From: a virus
IMG/VR virus record: IMGVR_UViG_3300035670_001412
Coordinates: 1-21,239 of that record
Reading direction: 5' to 3' (one strand)
Length of the DNA stretch: 21,239 nucleotides
A program made the position numbers and the translations under genes. The notes beneath the pieces were generated by a model. The model saw nothing but the letters and a program-made list of their open reading frames with translations. It ran no database searches and had not been told where the DNA came from. Positions 1 to 7,429 of the stretch are shown in pieces (positions within the stretch are counted from its first letter, which is position 1; the number at the start of each line of letters is the position of its first letter).

Positions 1-223
1 CCTCGCCACTGTAGGTCGCTGCCATCGAGCGCAGAGTCTTTTCTGTCCAAATCGTCAAATCCTGGCGCAGCATATTTGTTGATGCCAGGATTGGAACGGA
101 CAGCATTTCTTTCTCGCCATATTCTGGCTGACCATAGGGTCGCCACTTATTCATCGCAACAAGCTGTTCGGTGGTGGGATGATCGCACCGCAATCTACGT
201 TCTAAATTCTTCAGCGTATCCAT
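1..223 (-). CDS. phage head-region protein, N-terminal 74 codons, cut by window edge
   Basis: An open frame starts at the ATG at 223-221 and runs off the left edge without a stop, so only about 74 residues are visible. It begins MDTLKNLERRLRCDHPTTEQ. The start lies inside the last 29 bases of the upstream head gene (stop at 195-197), the tight overlap expected in a phage head operon. Residues about 42-74 include VPILAST, then a Trp and SMAATYSGE. This pattern of a hydrophobic strand, a Trp, then an Ala-Thr-Tyr-x-Gly stretch is reminiscent of the N-terminus of prohead-protease-type proteins, but too little is visible to say so firmly. The position after a MuF-like protein would also suit a scaffold or capsid gene. 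Reality of the gene is likely; function is open. Confidence 0.6.
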   Translation of the reverse strand, partial: MDTLKNLERRLRCDHPTTEQLVAMNKWRPYGQPEYGEKEMLSVPILASTNMLRQDLTIWTEKTLRSMAATYSGE

Positions 224-875
224 GGTTTATCCAGCCGAAGCTGTTGGTTAAAATTGATTGTCTACCGGGAGGACTGTACCCATAAGCGTAGCGGAAAGTA
301 CACTTGCAATTTGACCGACAATCGCAATCCTGTCCGATATTCGGCAAATAACCTATAGGAACCCAACCTATGCTGGCATAGCCGGGGCACTGGGCGCAGG
401 GAACTTTGCTATTTAGATCACGTCGCTCCCATCGCGCTCCGGCATTTCGATTAGCTTCTCTTCTCCCCCTCTCAAATGTAAGCCATGTGGCATTAAAATA
501 AAGCGCTACCCGTTGCCTAATCTGAGCTTCAGATAACCGACCCGAGCCAATCTCCATGGCGAACTGTCTTAGGTATTGATATTCCCGACGCAGACGAGCG
601 CCTACGATTCCATAATCTCGCTGGGACATCGCGCCGACACTCAGCTTGTACTGCTGAAGATGGAGATGTTTTATTTCTCTCGCCATCTCTCTTTCCCACT
701 GTCCAAGGGTGTACTCTCCCGAAACAAGACGATTGGTAATATTTGTTCCCACCCTAGTTTTATTGGCGATCGCCGTCTTCGCCAACTCTCTTATTTTTGC
801 CAGCCCAACTATTTTCCCGGTGCGCCTGTTGCGATAACGCAGTAATCTGGGATCAAAGCTAAAAGAATCTGTCAT
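195..875 (-). CDS. phage head morphogenesis (MuF/SPP1 gp7-like) protein
   Basis: About 226 residues from the ATG at 875-873. A TTG at 899 would add eight residues, but the ATG product (MTDSFSFDPRLL) is the more natural start. The middle (about 20-150) is mostly charged helix with RRxxRE-type repeats. The C-terminus (about 160-205) is Cys-rich: CAQCPGY, then Gly/Pro turns, then CDCRSNCKCTFRY. A helical body followed by a Cys-rich C-terminal module ending near a C-x-C motif is what MuF/gp7-type minor head proteins show. These sit inside or at the portal of the procapsid. The gene lies on the same strand as the portal gene, about 6.7 kb away, with lysis and tail blocks in between. A HIP1 octamer lies inside it (766-773). 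The family call rests on pattern and context; a metal-binding role for the Cys cluster is inferred. Confidence 0.6.
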   Translation of the reverse strand: MTDSFSFDPRLLRYRNRRTGKIVGLAKIRELAKTAIANKTRVGTNITNRLVSGEYTLGQWEREMAREIKHLHLQQYKLSVGAMSQRDYGIVGARLRREYQYLRQFAMEIGSGRLSEAQIRQRVALYFNATWLTFERGRREANRNAGARWERRDLNSKVPCAQCPGYASIGWVPIGYLPNIGQDCDCRSNCKCTFRYAYGYSPPGRQSILTNSFGWINHGYAEEFRT

Positions 876-970
876 ACAATTAAAACAGTATTTATACAAT
901 TTTAACCGTGGTTGACCTGACCCCGCTCAACGACAAATCAGTTTAGGATGCCAGACAAAGAGCCATTGCC

Positions 971-1378
971 ATGCCACAGCACCACCTTACGTCTTACGAG
1001 AACACAGCAGACTACCGGATAAGGCAAGGCAGTCGATACACCCTGACGATTAAAACCCCTGGGGACAAATCCACGGGATATGCGATCAAAGCGGAGATTA
1101 GAAAAAAGCCTGGGGAACCAACCACGTTTGCTGTTTTTAATGTTTTGTCTCCGTCCTATGACACCACAGAAGATAAAACCACTTGGCAGATGTTTCTTAC
1201 TGCATCGCAAACCTCTAACATTCCCGCAACCAAAAGAAGAGAAAAGGCAGACGTAACAATAGGGTGCACAGTCTGGTGCTGGGACGTTTTGTTGCAAGAT
1301 TTGGCAAACGGCGACAACAATCTCAGAATAATCTCAATATCCTACGTTGAAGTAATACCAGAGGTCACGTTGGCATGA
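971..1378 (+). CDS. phage tail-associated beta-sandwich-like protein
   Basis: 135 residues, first gene of a five-gene plus-strand tail block. The N-terminal half has YRIRQGSRYTLTIKTPGD, then GYAIKAEIRKKPGEP. Further on come FLTASQTSNIPA and VWCWDVLLQD. The order (a 'QG-x-x-Y' strand, a 'GY-x-x-x-x-x-I-R' strand, a 'L-T-x-x-Q-T' loop, then 'W-D-V-x-L') matches a common small phage protein of Ig-like fold encoded beside tail fibre or baseplate genes. No catalytic motif is visible. The ATG at 971 has no obvious Shine-Dalgarno sequence. Its stop overlaps the next start in an ATGA arrangement (1375-1378), so the two are probably translationally coupled. A structural role in the virion is inferred from fold-like pattern and position. 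Confidence 0.55.
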   Translation: MPQHHLTSYENTADYRIRQGSRYTLTIKTPGDKSTGYAIKAEIRKKPGEPTTFAVFNVLSPSYDTTEDKTTWQMFLTASQTSNIPATKRREKADVTIGCTVWCWDVLLQDLANGDNNLRIISISYVEVIPEVTLA

Positions 1379-1728
1379 GCGAAGTCCCCGTAATAATTAT
1401 CGAAAATGATCCGCTAGTAGTCTCACCGCTACCAGCGATAGAAGTAGTAATCGAACCAGTCGCGCTTTCTATAGAAATAAATCCGGTTTCAGGGCTTCTT
1501 TCAAAGTACGAAATTGACGAGTATTTTCAAGTATTAACCATAGACTCAGAAGGGCAAACGGAGTTTGCGTTAGAGCACATCCCCAGTACCCCAGCAGGGT
1601 CAAAGCTATTCTTGAATGGACAAAAGGTAGCATACGAAGAAGACTATAATATAAGCGTAGACAGCCTAACTTGGATTGGAAGCATTTTGCTCGATGTTTC
1701 CGATGAGCTACAAATTTATTATTACTAA
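1375..1728 (+). CDS. phage tail fibre-associated structural protein
   Basis: 117 residues, starting in a 4-base ATGA overlap with the previous gene. The N-terminus is rich in Val, Ile and Pro (VPVIIIENDPLVVSPLPAIE). The C-terminus has LFLNGQKVAYEEDYNIS followed by SLTWIG and ending DELQIYYY. This 'L-x-x-N-G-x-x-x-x-x-x-D-Y-x-(hydrophobic)-D-x-L-x-x-Y-Y' pattern is a recurring strand-rich module at the ends of phage tail fibre and adhesin proteins. The next gene ends in a similar module (LSINGQIF near its end, then DSVIAYYF), suggesting the two share a trimerisation or attachment fold. No enzyme motif is seen. A virion structural protein is likely; its exact place in the tail is unknown. Confidence 0.55.
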   Translation: MSEVPVIIIENDPLVVSPLPAIEVVIEPVALSIEINPVSGLLSKYEIDEYFQVLTIDSEGQTEFALEHIPSTPAGSKLFLNGQKVAYEEDYNISVDSLTWIGSILLDVSDELQIYYY

Positions 1729-1737
1729 AGAGGGACT

Positions 1738-2463
1738 ATGGCTCTTTTACAGCGTAAGCAGATTGAATGGGTTAATGCCGGATGGGTTGCTGTATCAACA
1801 TTCAGCGCAACAGGCGGCAGTGGCGTTGTTACTAGCGCACTGACAACGGCATTAGCTACAGCGGGACGAGGTGCTACGGGTGTTCCACTTCAGCCCAGTG
1901 TCAGTGAAGGATTAGGGGTTATTACCGTCGTCCCCAATAACCGAGTAGAAATTTACGACGCTACCTTAAAGACCAAGCTGGTTGACGGTAACGACAATGA
2001 GGTTTACGGAAGAATCACGGAATCTGGTGGAGCGTACACCCTAACCTACTATGTCCTTGATGGGGGCACAGAGGTGGGGCATAGTATTGCCTCTGCCATT
2101 GACATCGACTTCTTCTTTCCGTACCGCTTTACGGCTGACAAGTACCCTGTTGATGCCAGCATTTCGCTGGGACTTAAAACCGTTTATCAGGATGCTATTC
2201 CTGCCGCTGGTGCTTCTTCTGTTTTACCAGAAGTCAATGAAGTTATTGCGGTAACAGCACAAGACACGCTGGCGTCTTTAGCTTCTTTGCCGGTCACAAA
2301 CAGTGCAATGAGATTGTCCATCAATGGACAGATCTTTTCGTCTGTTGAGTCCAGCCCCGCCTTTACCCGAAGTGGACAGGCTTTGACTTGGAGCGCAGCC
2401 AATGCCGGTTTTTCCCTTGACACCACAGACAGTGTAATTGCCTATTACTTTGCTAACGCATAA
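1738..2463 (+). CDS. phage tail or fibre structural protein
   Basis: 241 residues. The ATG at 1738 has a purine-rich GAGGG sequence a few bases upstream. The protein starts MALLQRKQIEWVNAGWVAVS, then is rich in Ala, Thr, Gly and Val in short strands. A Tyr/Phe-rich stretch near residue 120 (IDIDFFFPYRF) precedes the C-terminal module with LSINGQIF and DSVIAYYF, which resembles the end of the preceding gene product. Such composition is typical of beta-rich virion proteins. The stop codon shares one base with the next start (TAATG at 2461-2465), indicating coupled translation with the large fibre gene. The sequence alone does not say whether it is a fibre trunk, connector or decoration protein. 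Confidence 0.55.
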   Translation: MALLQRKQIEWVNAGWVAVSTFSATGGSGVVTSALTTALATAGRGATGVPLQPSVSEGLGVITVVPNNRVEIYDATLKTKLVDGNDNEVYGRITESGGAYTLTYYVLDGGTEVGHSIASAIDIDFFFPYRFTADKYPVDASISLGLKTVYQDAIPAAGASSVLPEVNEVIAVTAQDTLASLASLPVTNSAMRLSINGQIFSSVESSPAFTRSGQALTWSAANAGFSLDTTDSVIAYYFANA

Positions 2464-4499
2464 TGGCTATTCTGATTAAACAGATAAGCGGGTTGCAGTC
2501 CGAGTTAAATGGAAAGCAACCCTTTGACGCAAATATAGTCATCGATGCCGACTATAACCAATTTTCTATGCTAGAAAAAACCAAGCTGGCAAACTTAAGA
2601 GAAAAGACAGCTAACGCTGAAAGCACAGACTTCAAGCAACTCCAAAAAGACGACGATTATGTTCAAATAATTACGCCAACAGTCGCAGAGTGTGTCATCA
2701 GGCTTCCCTCTTTACTTCCCGAAGATATTTGCGAATTTGAAATAATTAACACCAGCGACGGAACGAATGCGATCGCCTTGCAAGAATATGACGAATCCCT
2801 TGTTGTGCGCCTAAGCAAAACAGAGGGAGCGAGAACTGTTTATTGCTATTGGAAGGATAACACTTGGCACGTTTGGAAAAGAGGATACTATGGTGGGGTT
2901 TCCGACAGCGACACATTTATATTCACTTGTCCTGTTATTACAGTAGCCGCCTTAGACATAGATTGTAGCTTAGGAAATTACTTTATTAAGACCATATCTT
3001 CTGACTCCACTTTTACATTCTCGAACCCACCTCCCAGCGAAATTGCTTACGCTTTTACTTTAAGATTAACCCATACCTCAGGGAACATTACTTGGCCTGC
3101 ATCTGTTAAGTGGAAGTCGAACCTTGCCCCTACGCTGACAACTGGAAAAATCCATTTATTTATCTTTGTCACAGATGATGGCGGAGCAAACTGGTGGGGT
3201 AACGCCTTGGTTGATTACGGGAATGGAGAAGAGCCGCTGACCGGATCCTATTGGATTGCCACTTTGGAGAGCGCTGGCGACGAACGGGGATATAATACAA
3301 CTACAGACAATAGTGGCAATACCTATGTTTGTGGTTATACTGACAGTCAGACGGCCGGAAGTGGCTCTGAAGCTTTAATAACCAAATACGACAGTAGTGG
3401 AAATATTTTGTGGCAAAAAATATTAGGTGGAACAGGTATCGAAGAGGGGCATGGTATAGCTACGGATAACAGTAACAACGTTTACTTTTGTGGAAGAACT
3501 AGCAGTGCACTTTCTTTCTCCGGGACTTTCGTGGTTAAATACAGCACAGATGGTCTTATTCTATGGCAAAAACTATTATTCAGAGATAACGGAGTTGTGA
3601 TTGGAGAAGATATAGCTATAGATAATAATGACAATGTTTACATCTGCGGGCACACCCAGCTTCAGGGGGTGCTTCCAGCAGCTTTTGTAGTTAAATATAA
3701 TGCAAGTGGAAATATTTTGTGGCAAAGAGTATTGGGTGAAGGCGACGGTGGTACTTACATTTGGGATAGCATAGCCTCAGACAATAATAGTGTTTACTTG
3801 TGTGGATATGGTACTATTTCTAATGTCTACAATATTATGTTGGCTAAATATGATGCAAATGGACATATTTTGTGGCAAAGAACATTGGGTGGAGAGGGTA
3901 TTGACTCTGGAAGTGGTGTGGCTATAGATAATGATGGCAATGTTTATGTAACTGGAACCAATGCCGATGATGATCTTGTGATAGCCAAATATGACACCAA
4001 TGGAACTATTCTGTGGCAAAGAAAGTTAAGCGGAGCCGGTGCTGTAAATGATGGCGGAAGAGATATAGCCGTAGATAGCAGTGGCAATGCTTATGTCTGT
4101 GGCTACACGGCCATTCAAGATACTGGCTACATTTTGATAGCTAAATATGATGCTAATGGAAATATTCTATGGCAAAGAACATTAGGTGGCAATATTGATG
4201 ACGAATCTGGTGAGGGAATAACCCTAGACAACAACAACAATCTTTGTATTAGTGGATATATTTATGGCTTGACAGGAGCTAGCAGTGTTTTGATCGCTAA
4301 ACTTCCCAATAACGGCAGTCTTACCGGAGTTTATGGCAATTTCACCTACGCACAAGCAACATTAACTCCTGCAAGCTCCACACTGCCGGACAGTGCGTTG
4401 ACATTAACTCTTACAACTAATGCCTTTCAGTCGGAGTCCTACAATTTCACTCACACTACCTCTACGCTTACGTCAACCACTACCCAGTTAAACTCTTAG
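2463..4499 (+). CDS. tail fibre protein with seven-blade SBBP beta-propeller
   Basis: 678 residues. The N-terminus (about 1-60) looks like a tail-fibre attachment segment, with LQSELNGKQPFD and then EKTKLANL, a phrase common in phage fibres. Residues about 60-260 are strand-rich. From about 262 to 620 the protein is a run of seven similar segments of about 50 residues: NSGNTYVCGYTD-type strand, AKYDxxGNILWQ, then a Gly-rich turn. Six segments start at an LWQ and the first at IATLESAGDERG. These are SBBP (beta-propeller) repeats; seven copies suit a closed seven-bladed ring. The C-terminus (about 620-678) is Thr/Ser-rich. It is probably a host-recognition fibre or spike whose propeller binds a surface glycan or protein; that binding role is inferred. 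The following gene resembles a fibre-assembly protein. Confidence 0.75.
   Translation: MAILIKQISGLQSELNGKQPFDANIVIDADYNQFSMLEKTKLANLREKTANAESTDFKQLQKDDDYVQIITPTVAECVIRLPSLLPEDICEFEIINTSDGTNAIALQEYDESLVVRLSKTEGARTVYCYWKDNTWHVWKRGYYGGVSDSDTFIFTCPVITVAALDIDCSLGNYFIKTISSDSTFTFSNPPPSEIAYAFTLRLTHTSGNITWPASVKWKSNLAPTLTTGKIHLFIFVTDDGGANWWGNALVDYGNGEEPLTGSYWIATLESAGDERGYNTTTDNSGNTYVCGYTDSQTAGSGSEALITKYDSSGNILWQKILGGTGIEEGHGIATDNSNNVYFCGRTSSALSFSGTFVVKYSTDGLILWQKLLFRDNGVVIGEDIAIDNNDNVYICGHTQLQGVLPAAFVVKYNASGNILWQRVLGEGDGGTYIWDSIASDNNSVYLCGYGTISNVYNIMLAKYDANGHILWQRTLGGEGIDSGSGVAIDNDGNVYVTGTNADDDLVIAKYDTNGTILWQRKLSGAGAVNDGGRDIAVDSSGNAYVCGYTAIQDTGYILIAKYDANGNILWQRTLGGNIDDESGEGITLDNNNNLCISGYIYGLTGASSVLIAKLPNNGSLTGVYGNFTYAQATLTPASSTLPDSALTLTLTTNAFQSESYNFTHTTSTLTSTTTQLNS
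3248..4335 (+). repeat. seven tandem SBBP repeat units inside the fibre gene
   Basis: Seven coding repeats of roughly 140-160 bases each. The most conserved DNA is the stretch encoding NGNILWQRTLGG, seen as AATATTTTGTGGCAAAGA or close variants near 3400, 3715, 3865, 4010 and 4165. Similarity at the nucleotide level suggests recent expansion or recombination between blades. Confidence 0.75.
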
Positions 4500-4503
4500 T
4501 TTC

Positions 4504-5292
4504 ATGTATATCGACACTTATACGCTTAGTTATCCTTTGACAGAAACAGAGATCAAGACCCTAAACCCCAATATTAGTTTTACCAAACCCTTTGTAGCAC
4601 CGGCTCAATATGTTGTAGTTAAACCTACGCCGCAACCTTCCTATGATGCTGAAACTGAATGCATCAGGGAATCTGCCCCGGTAATGGTAGATGGCGAATG
4701 GTATCAAGTTTGGGAAGTTGCAAGTAAGTATATTGAATATACGGATCGTGATGGAGTTTTACATACAATCGAAGAGCGAGTGGCTAAAGCTCAAGCACAA
4801 AAAGAGGCAAGACAGTGGGAGACGATTAGAACCCAAAGAAATAAATTATTGCTGGAATCTGATTATACGCAAGTCTCGGATTCTCCATTGCCGCCAGAGA
4901 TCAAAGAGGTTTGGAGGGGTTATCGCCAAGCCTTGCGGGATATTACTGAACAAACAGACCCATTTGATATAACATGGCCAGATGTTCCAGACGAAGACTC
5001 TATCGCTGTATTAAATACAAACTGGAAAAGTTTTAACTTTGCTCTGTTTACCGACCCTGATTTTGTGCAGTGTGGGATCTCCGCACAAGCGGTCAACCCT
5101 TACTTAATCCCCAGTATTATCGAGAGATACGGACAGATAACCAAGTTGGGATTAACAGAGAGTGGTTTTGCGGATTACTGGAACGTTTTCTGCGCCTCTC
5201 TTTCGATAACCGTAGAACACCGAGAACAGTGGGCACAACTGGCAGAAGCGCATCACTTACCAGCCGAGTTTGTGGCAGTTATCCGGGGCTAG
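4504..5292 (+). CDS. phage tail fibre assembly/chaperone-like protein
   Basis: 262 residues, four bases after the fibre gene stop. Residues about 90-160 contain a segment running RNKLLLESDYTQVSDSPLPP, then VWRGYRQALRDITEQTDPFD and WPDVP. 'R-x-x-L-L-x-x-S-D-(W/Y)-T-Q', then 'Y-R-Q-A-L-R-D-I' and 'W-P-x-x-P', is the hallmark of the tail fibre assembly/tail assembly chaperone family found directly after fibre genes in many phages. A Tyr-rich N-terminal part (YQVWEVASKYIEY) and a C-terminal extension of about 90 residues make it longer than the minimal family member. The extension could contact the propeller or be part of the virion. It is the last gene of the plus-strand tail block, and its stop overlaps that of the convergent lysis-cluster gene. 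Confidence 0.75.
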   Translation: MYIDTYTLSYPLTETEIKTLNPNISFTKPFVAPAQYVVVKPTPQPSYDAETECIRESAPVMVDGEWYQVWEVASKYIEYTDRDGVLHTIEERVAKAQAQKEARQWETIRTQRNKLLLESDYTQVSDSPLPPEIKEVWRGYRQALRDITEQTDPFDITWPDVPDEDSIAVLNTNWKSFNFALFTDPDFVQCGISAQAVNPYLIPSIIERYGQITKLGLTESGFADYWNVFCASLSITVEHREQWAQLAEAHHLPAEFVAVIRG

Positions 5293-5453
5293 TCTTTTTT
5301 AGTCCCAAATCCCCTTAAAGCAGCACCAGCGGAAAGATTAGCGAAGTCGTAAACTGGGCCGGTTTGGACATCGCGCAACTGGACAAATACGATTAAGCTG
5401 GCTGCCACCAAAAAACAAATCAAATCTAAGTAGTCGCGGTCAAGATCCTTCAC
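5289..5453 (-). CDS. 54-residue membrane protein in the lysis cluster, holin candidate
   Basis: A short frame starts with GTG at 5453-5451 and ends with TAG at 5291-5289. A strong Shine-Dalgarno sequence, GGGAG, sits about six bases before the GTG, which decides this start. The product begins MKDLDRDYLDLICFLVAASL, continues IVFVQLRDV and ends LRGFGTKKD. It has one hydrophobic segment (about residues 9-25), an acidic N-terminus and a basic C-terminus. The start overlaps the stop of the upstream membrane-protein gene (TGA at 5442-5440). Size, single membrane span and place at the end of a lysis cluster fit a small holin, antiholin or spanin part. No family motif proves this. Its last bases overlap the stop of the convergent tail gene. 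Confidence 0.6.
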   Translation of the reverse strand: MKDLDRDYLDLICFLVAASLIVFVQLRDVQTGPVYDFANLSAGAALRGFGTKKD

Positions 5454-5808
5454 CTTTTACTCCCAACTTTGTAAGTAATAACGGAAGCTGGTAGCGATCT
5501 GCGATAAGCTTTCGATACAGTTGCTGATCCGAAGGCGATAAATCTTTGCGGTTCACGATGTCATTTAATTCTTCAGTAACACCAGCGAGAGAGTTGACCA
5601 ATAGGTCATCAATTTTAGTGCAAGTAGATCCAGCCTCTTCCTTAAGTTGTTGGATTCGTGAGTTAAACAAAAACAAAAACCGGCTGCCATAATAGGCTTG
5701 AATTTTTTCAAATATACCTTTGGTCACAAAGCCAACCACCCAATAAGCCAAAATCCCGAAAGTAAATCGAGTAAGAAACAGTGAGTCGATAGCAGAAAAA
5801 TCAAACAT
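5440..5808 (-). CDS. 122-residue membrane protein with helical tail, lysis-associated
   Basis: Starts at the ATG at 5808-5806. Residues about 14-33 (FTFGILAYWVVGFVTKGIFE) form one predicted membrane span after a short N-terminus. The rest is charged and probably alpha-helical, with INDLLVNS-like heptad spacing and a C-terminus ending KLGVKGEGS. It lies between the endolysin gene and the small 54-residue membrane protein on the same strand, so a role in lysis (holin or inner-membrane spanin) is a reasonable inference. No Lys-rich holin signature or lipobox is visible. No clear ribosome binding site precedes the ATG. A perfect hairpin lies between this start and the endolysin stop. Confidence 0.6.
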   Translation of the reverse strand: MFDFSAIDSLFLTRFTFGILAYWVVGFVTKGIFEKIQAYYGSRFLFLFNSRIQQLKEEAGSTCTKIDDLLVNSLAGVTEELNDIVNRKDLSPSDQQLYRKLIADRYQLPLLLTKLGVKGEGS

Positions 5809-5832
5809 AGCTGTTAACCAAATAGGGTTTCA

Positions 5833-5858
5833 TTAGCAGCAAGCTGGCTTGCTGCTAA
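5833..5858. repeat. perfect 12-bp inverted repeat between endolysin and membrane-protein genes
   Basis: TTAGCAGCAAGC at 5833-5844 is followed by TG and then its exact reverse complement at 5847-5858. In RNA the stem would be 11-12 pairs. Downstream in the minus direction there is no T tract, so this is not a standard terminator. It could be a processing or stability hairpin that sets the ratio of endolysin to membrane protein, or a protein-binding palindrome. Confidence 0.65.
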
Positions 5859-5868
5859 AAAGTGATCC

Positions 5869-7158
5869 TTAGACCTCTTTTAACCAGTCGCGCCAGATCA
5901 AGATAAAGTCGTAATCTTTTTTCTTGCCAGACTGATCAATTAACACCATCGCCTTGTCAAACGCATTTTGCCGTAGGGTCACGCAGCATCCCGCAGACCA
6001 GCGACCAATCGACAGCCCAGCAGCGCGACCGTAGACCGTATGCCAGTTGACCCCCCGCCAGCTTTCTTGGGTAACCTTGTCGTCCCGTTGATGGTTGCGG
6101 TTGTAATCGCGCACTAGACGAGCGGAACCCGTTTGCACCATAGCGGAATGCCCTTTGTGCAACCCTCGACTCCACAGCTTAGAGTGAAAACCCGTATCCA
6201 GACGAGCTACCCCACTTTGATGCAGGGGACGGTCTGTGTAATAGTTCCCCGGCTCGGTGGTGCTCTGGGAAGACCAAACAATAATCGGCTTCCCCCCAGC
6301 AAATTTTAATAACACCATCAGGTCGTTCCACTGATCAGGCTGTTCACTATTGAGAGTTCCATCAGGATTTACCCCTTCTAATCCAATAACATTTAACCCA
6401 CCCCGGCGATCTAGGGGAAATCGCCGCTTGTCGCAAACAGCAACAATTTTTTCCGCTAGTGTAGCAGGAGCATCTTTTTCCTGTTTAGCAATCGTGGTAG
6501 TTCCGTGACCCAACAACCGCAACGATCCCTGCCCGACTAAATCGGGGTACTCTTGATAGTTTTTGTTTTTAAACTCCTTCCAGGCGGCACGTGTCTTCTC
6601 ACCAACGATGCCATCCACAACCAAATCGTCACCCATCACGTTGTTTAAATCATTTTGGATAATAGAAACATGATGACGATTATTTAGGTTAACAATATTG
6701 ACTGGATTGTAATAACAAAAAGCAAAATCTTCTGCGTTTTTGGCAGTTTTGCTTTCATAAAAGCGGTGATTGCGTAAATTAGCAACTAAGCGAAAAATCT
6801 CGTCAAACTTTTTAACCACATACTGGTCTGCGGTTCTGGGGTTTAAATAATGATCAGCCCCCGGTACTGGATTGGGAGACTTGCCCGTCAAAAACGCTTC
6901 TATTAAACACAGTTGCGGGAACAAATAGGATTTGGGATCTGCCAACCACTGTTGGATTTTGGGGTAAGTTGGATCATTTTCGTGTAAGCAACTAAACTGG
7001 TTTGGCTGCTTGACAACTTTTTCCAGGTCATCAGGCCAGCCGTAAAAAGGGGAGCGCCTCATGCGAGTCCAGATAACACTAAAAACCGCAATCTGTCCGA
7101 TCTCTGACTCCCCACCAGCTTCGGCTTTGACTACCGCAGCGAGCAAATTCTTGTCCAT
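5869..7158 (-). CDS. two-domain endolysin: SleB/CwlJ-type hydrolase plus C-terminal HxnSxGC domain
   Basis: 429 residues from the ATG at 7158-7156, which has GGGTGG a few bases upstream. A GTG at 7167 could add three residues. Residues about 5-130 match the cell-wall hydrolase family of SleB/CwlJ (Hydrolase_2): LLAAVVKAEAGGESEIGQIA, then IWTRM and later VVKQPNQFSC; the Glu in AEAGGE is the expected catalytic residue. The middle (about 165-240) has VDGIVGEKTRAAWKEF, a peptidoglycan-binding-like turn. The C-terminal domain (about 240-429) has GVNWHTVYGRAAG and then IGRWSAGCCVTL, which resembles the His...Ser-x-Gly-Cys arrangement of L,D-transpeptidase-like and related phage domains. It probably degrades host peptidoglycan at lysis. 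No signal peptide is visible, so export would need the neighbouring membrane proteins. Two potential catalytic domains in one lysin is unusual. Confidence 0.75.
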   Translation of the reverse strand: MDKNLLAAVVKAEAGGESEIGQIAVFSVIWTRMRRSPFYGWPDDLEKVVKQPNQFSCLHENDPTYPKIQQWLADPKSYLFPQLCLIEAFLTGKSPNPVPGADHYLNPRTADQYVVKKFDEIFRLVANLRNHRFYESKTAKNAEDFAFCYYNPVNIVNLNNRHHVSIIQNDLNNVMGDDLVVDGIVGEKTRAAWKEFKNKNYQEYPDLVGQGSLRLLGHGTTTIAKQEKDAPATLAEKIVAVCDKRRFPLDRRGGLNVIGLEGVNPDGTLNSEQPDQWNDLMVLLKFAGGKPIIVWSSQSTTEPGNYYTDRPLHQSGVARLDTGFHSKLWSRGLHKGHSAMVQTGSARLVRDYNRNHQRDDKVTQESWRGVNWHTVYGRAAGLSIGRWSAGCCVTLRQNAFDKAMVLIDQSGKKKDYDFILIWRDWLKEV

Positions 7159-7300
7159 TATGTCCACCCAGGCATCTACGTCTGTATTCTAACCAAACAT
7201 AAATAGCAGCCCACTAAGATGCGGTAAAGAATTGTTAATCACAGGCAAGCTTGTCTGCTACGATCTCCAAAGACTTATTGAACTTAGGTTTTTCTTCCAG

Positions 7301-7327
7301 CCCCTGCCTTCCTGGTGGGGATTTTTT
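7301..7327 (+). terminator. candidate plus-strand intrinsic terminator
   Basis: CCCC at 7301-7304 can pair with GGGG at 7317-7320, with an inner CC/GG, and is followed by ATTTTTT. The orientation is opposite to both flanking genes, so it would stop plus-strand transcription entering the lysis or portal region. Confidence 0.45.
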
Positions 7328-7380
7328 GCTAAAATAAGAACGTACTTTATCAGGAGACTGAGGGTACTTGTCAGTTAACG

Positions 7381-7402
7381 GACGCTCTTGAGGGCGTCTT
7401 TT
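7381..7402 (+). terminator. plus-strand intrinsic terminator
   Basis: GACGCTC (7381-7387) pairs with GGGCGTC (7392-7398) around a TTGA loop, with one T-G wobble, and is followed by TTTT. It is the second plus-oriented terminator in the 262-base gap between the portal-side genes and the endolysin. Apart from these two signals I see no gene in 7159-7429. Confidence 0.6.
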
Positions 7403-7429
7403 CTGCTATTTAATCTCATACCCATTGCG

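Noticed and set aside
938-1297. Minus-strand open frame opposite the first tail gene
   Set aside because: It is antisense to a well-placed gene that overlaps the next in ATGA fashion, and its Cys/Arg-rich product resembles no protein.
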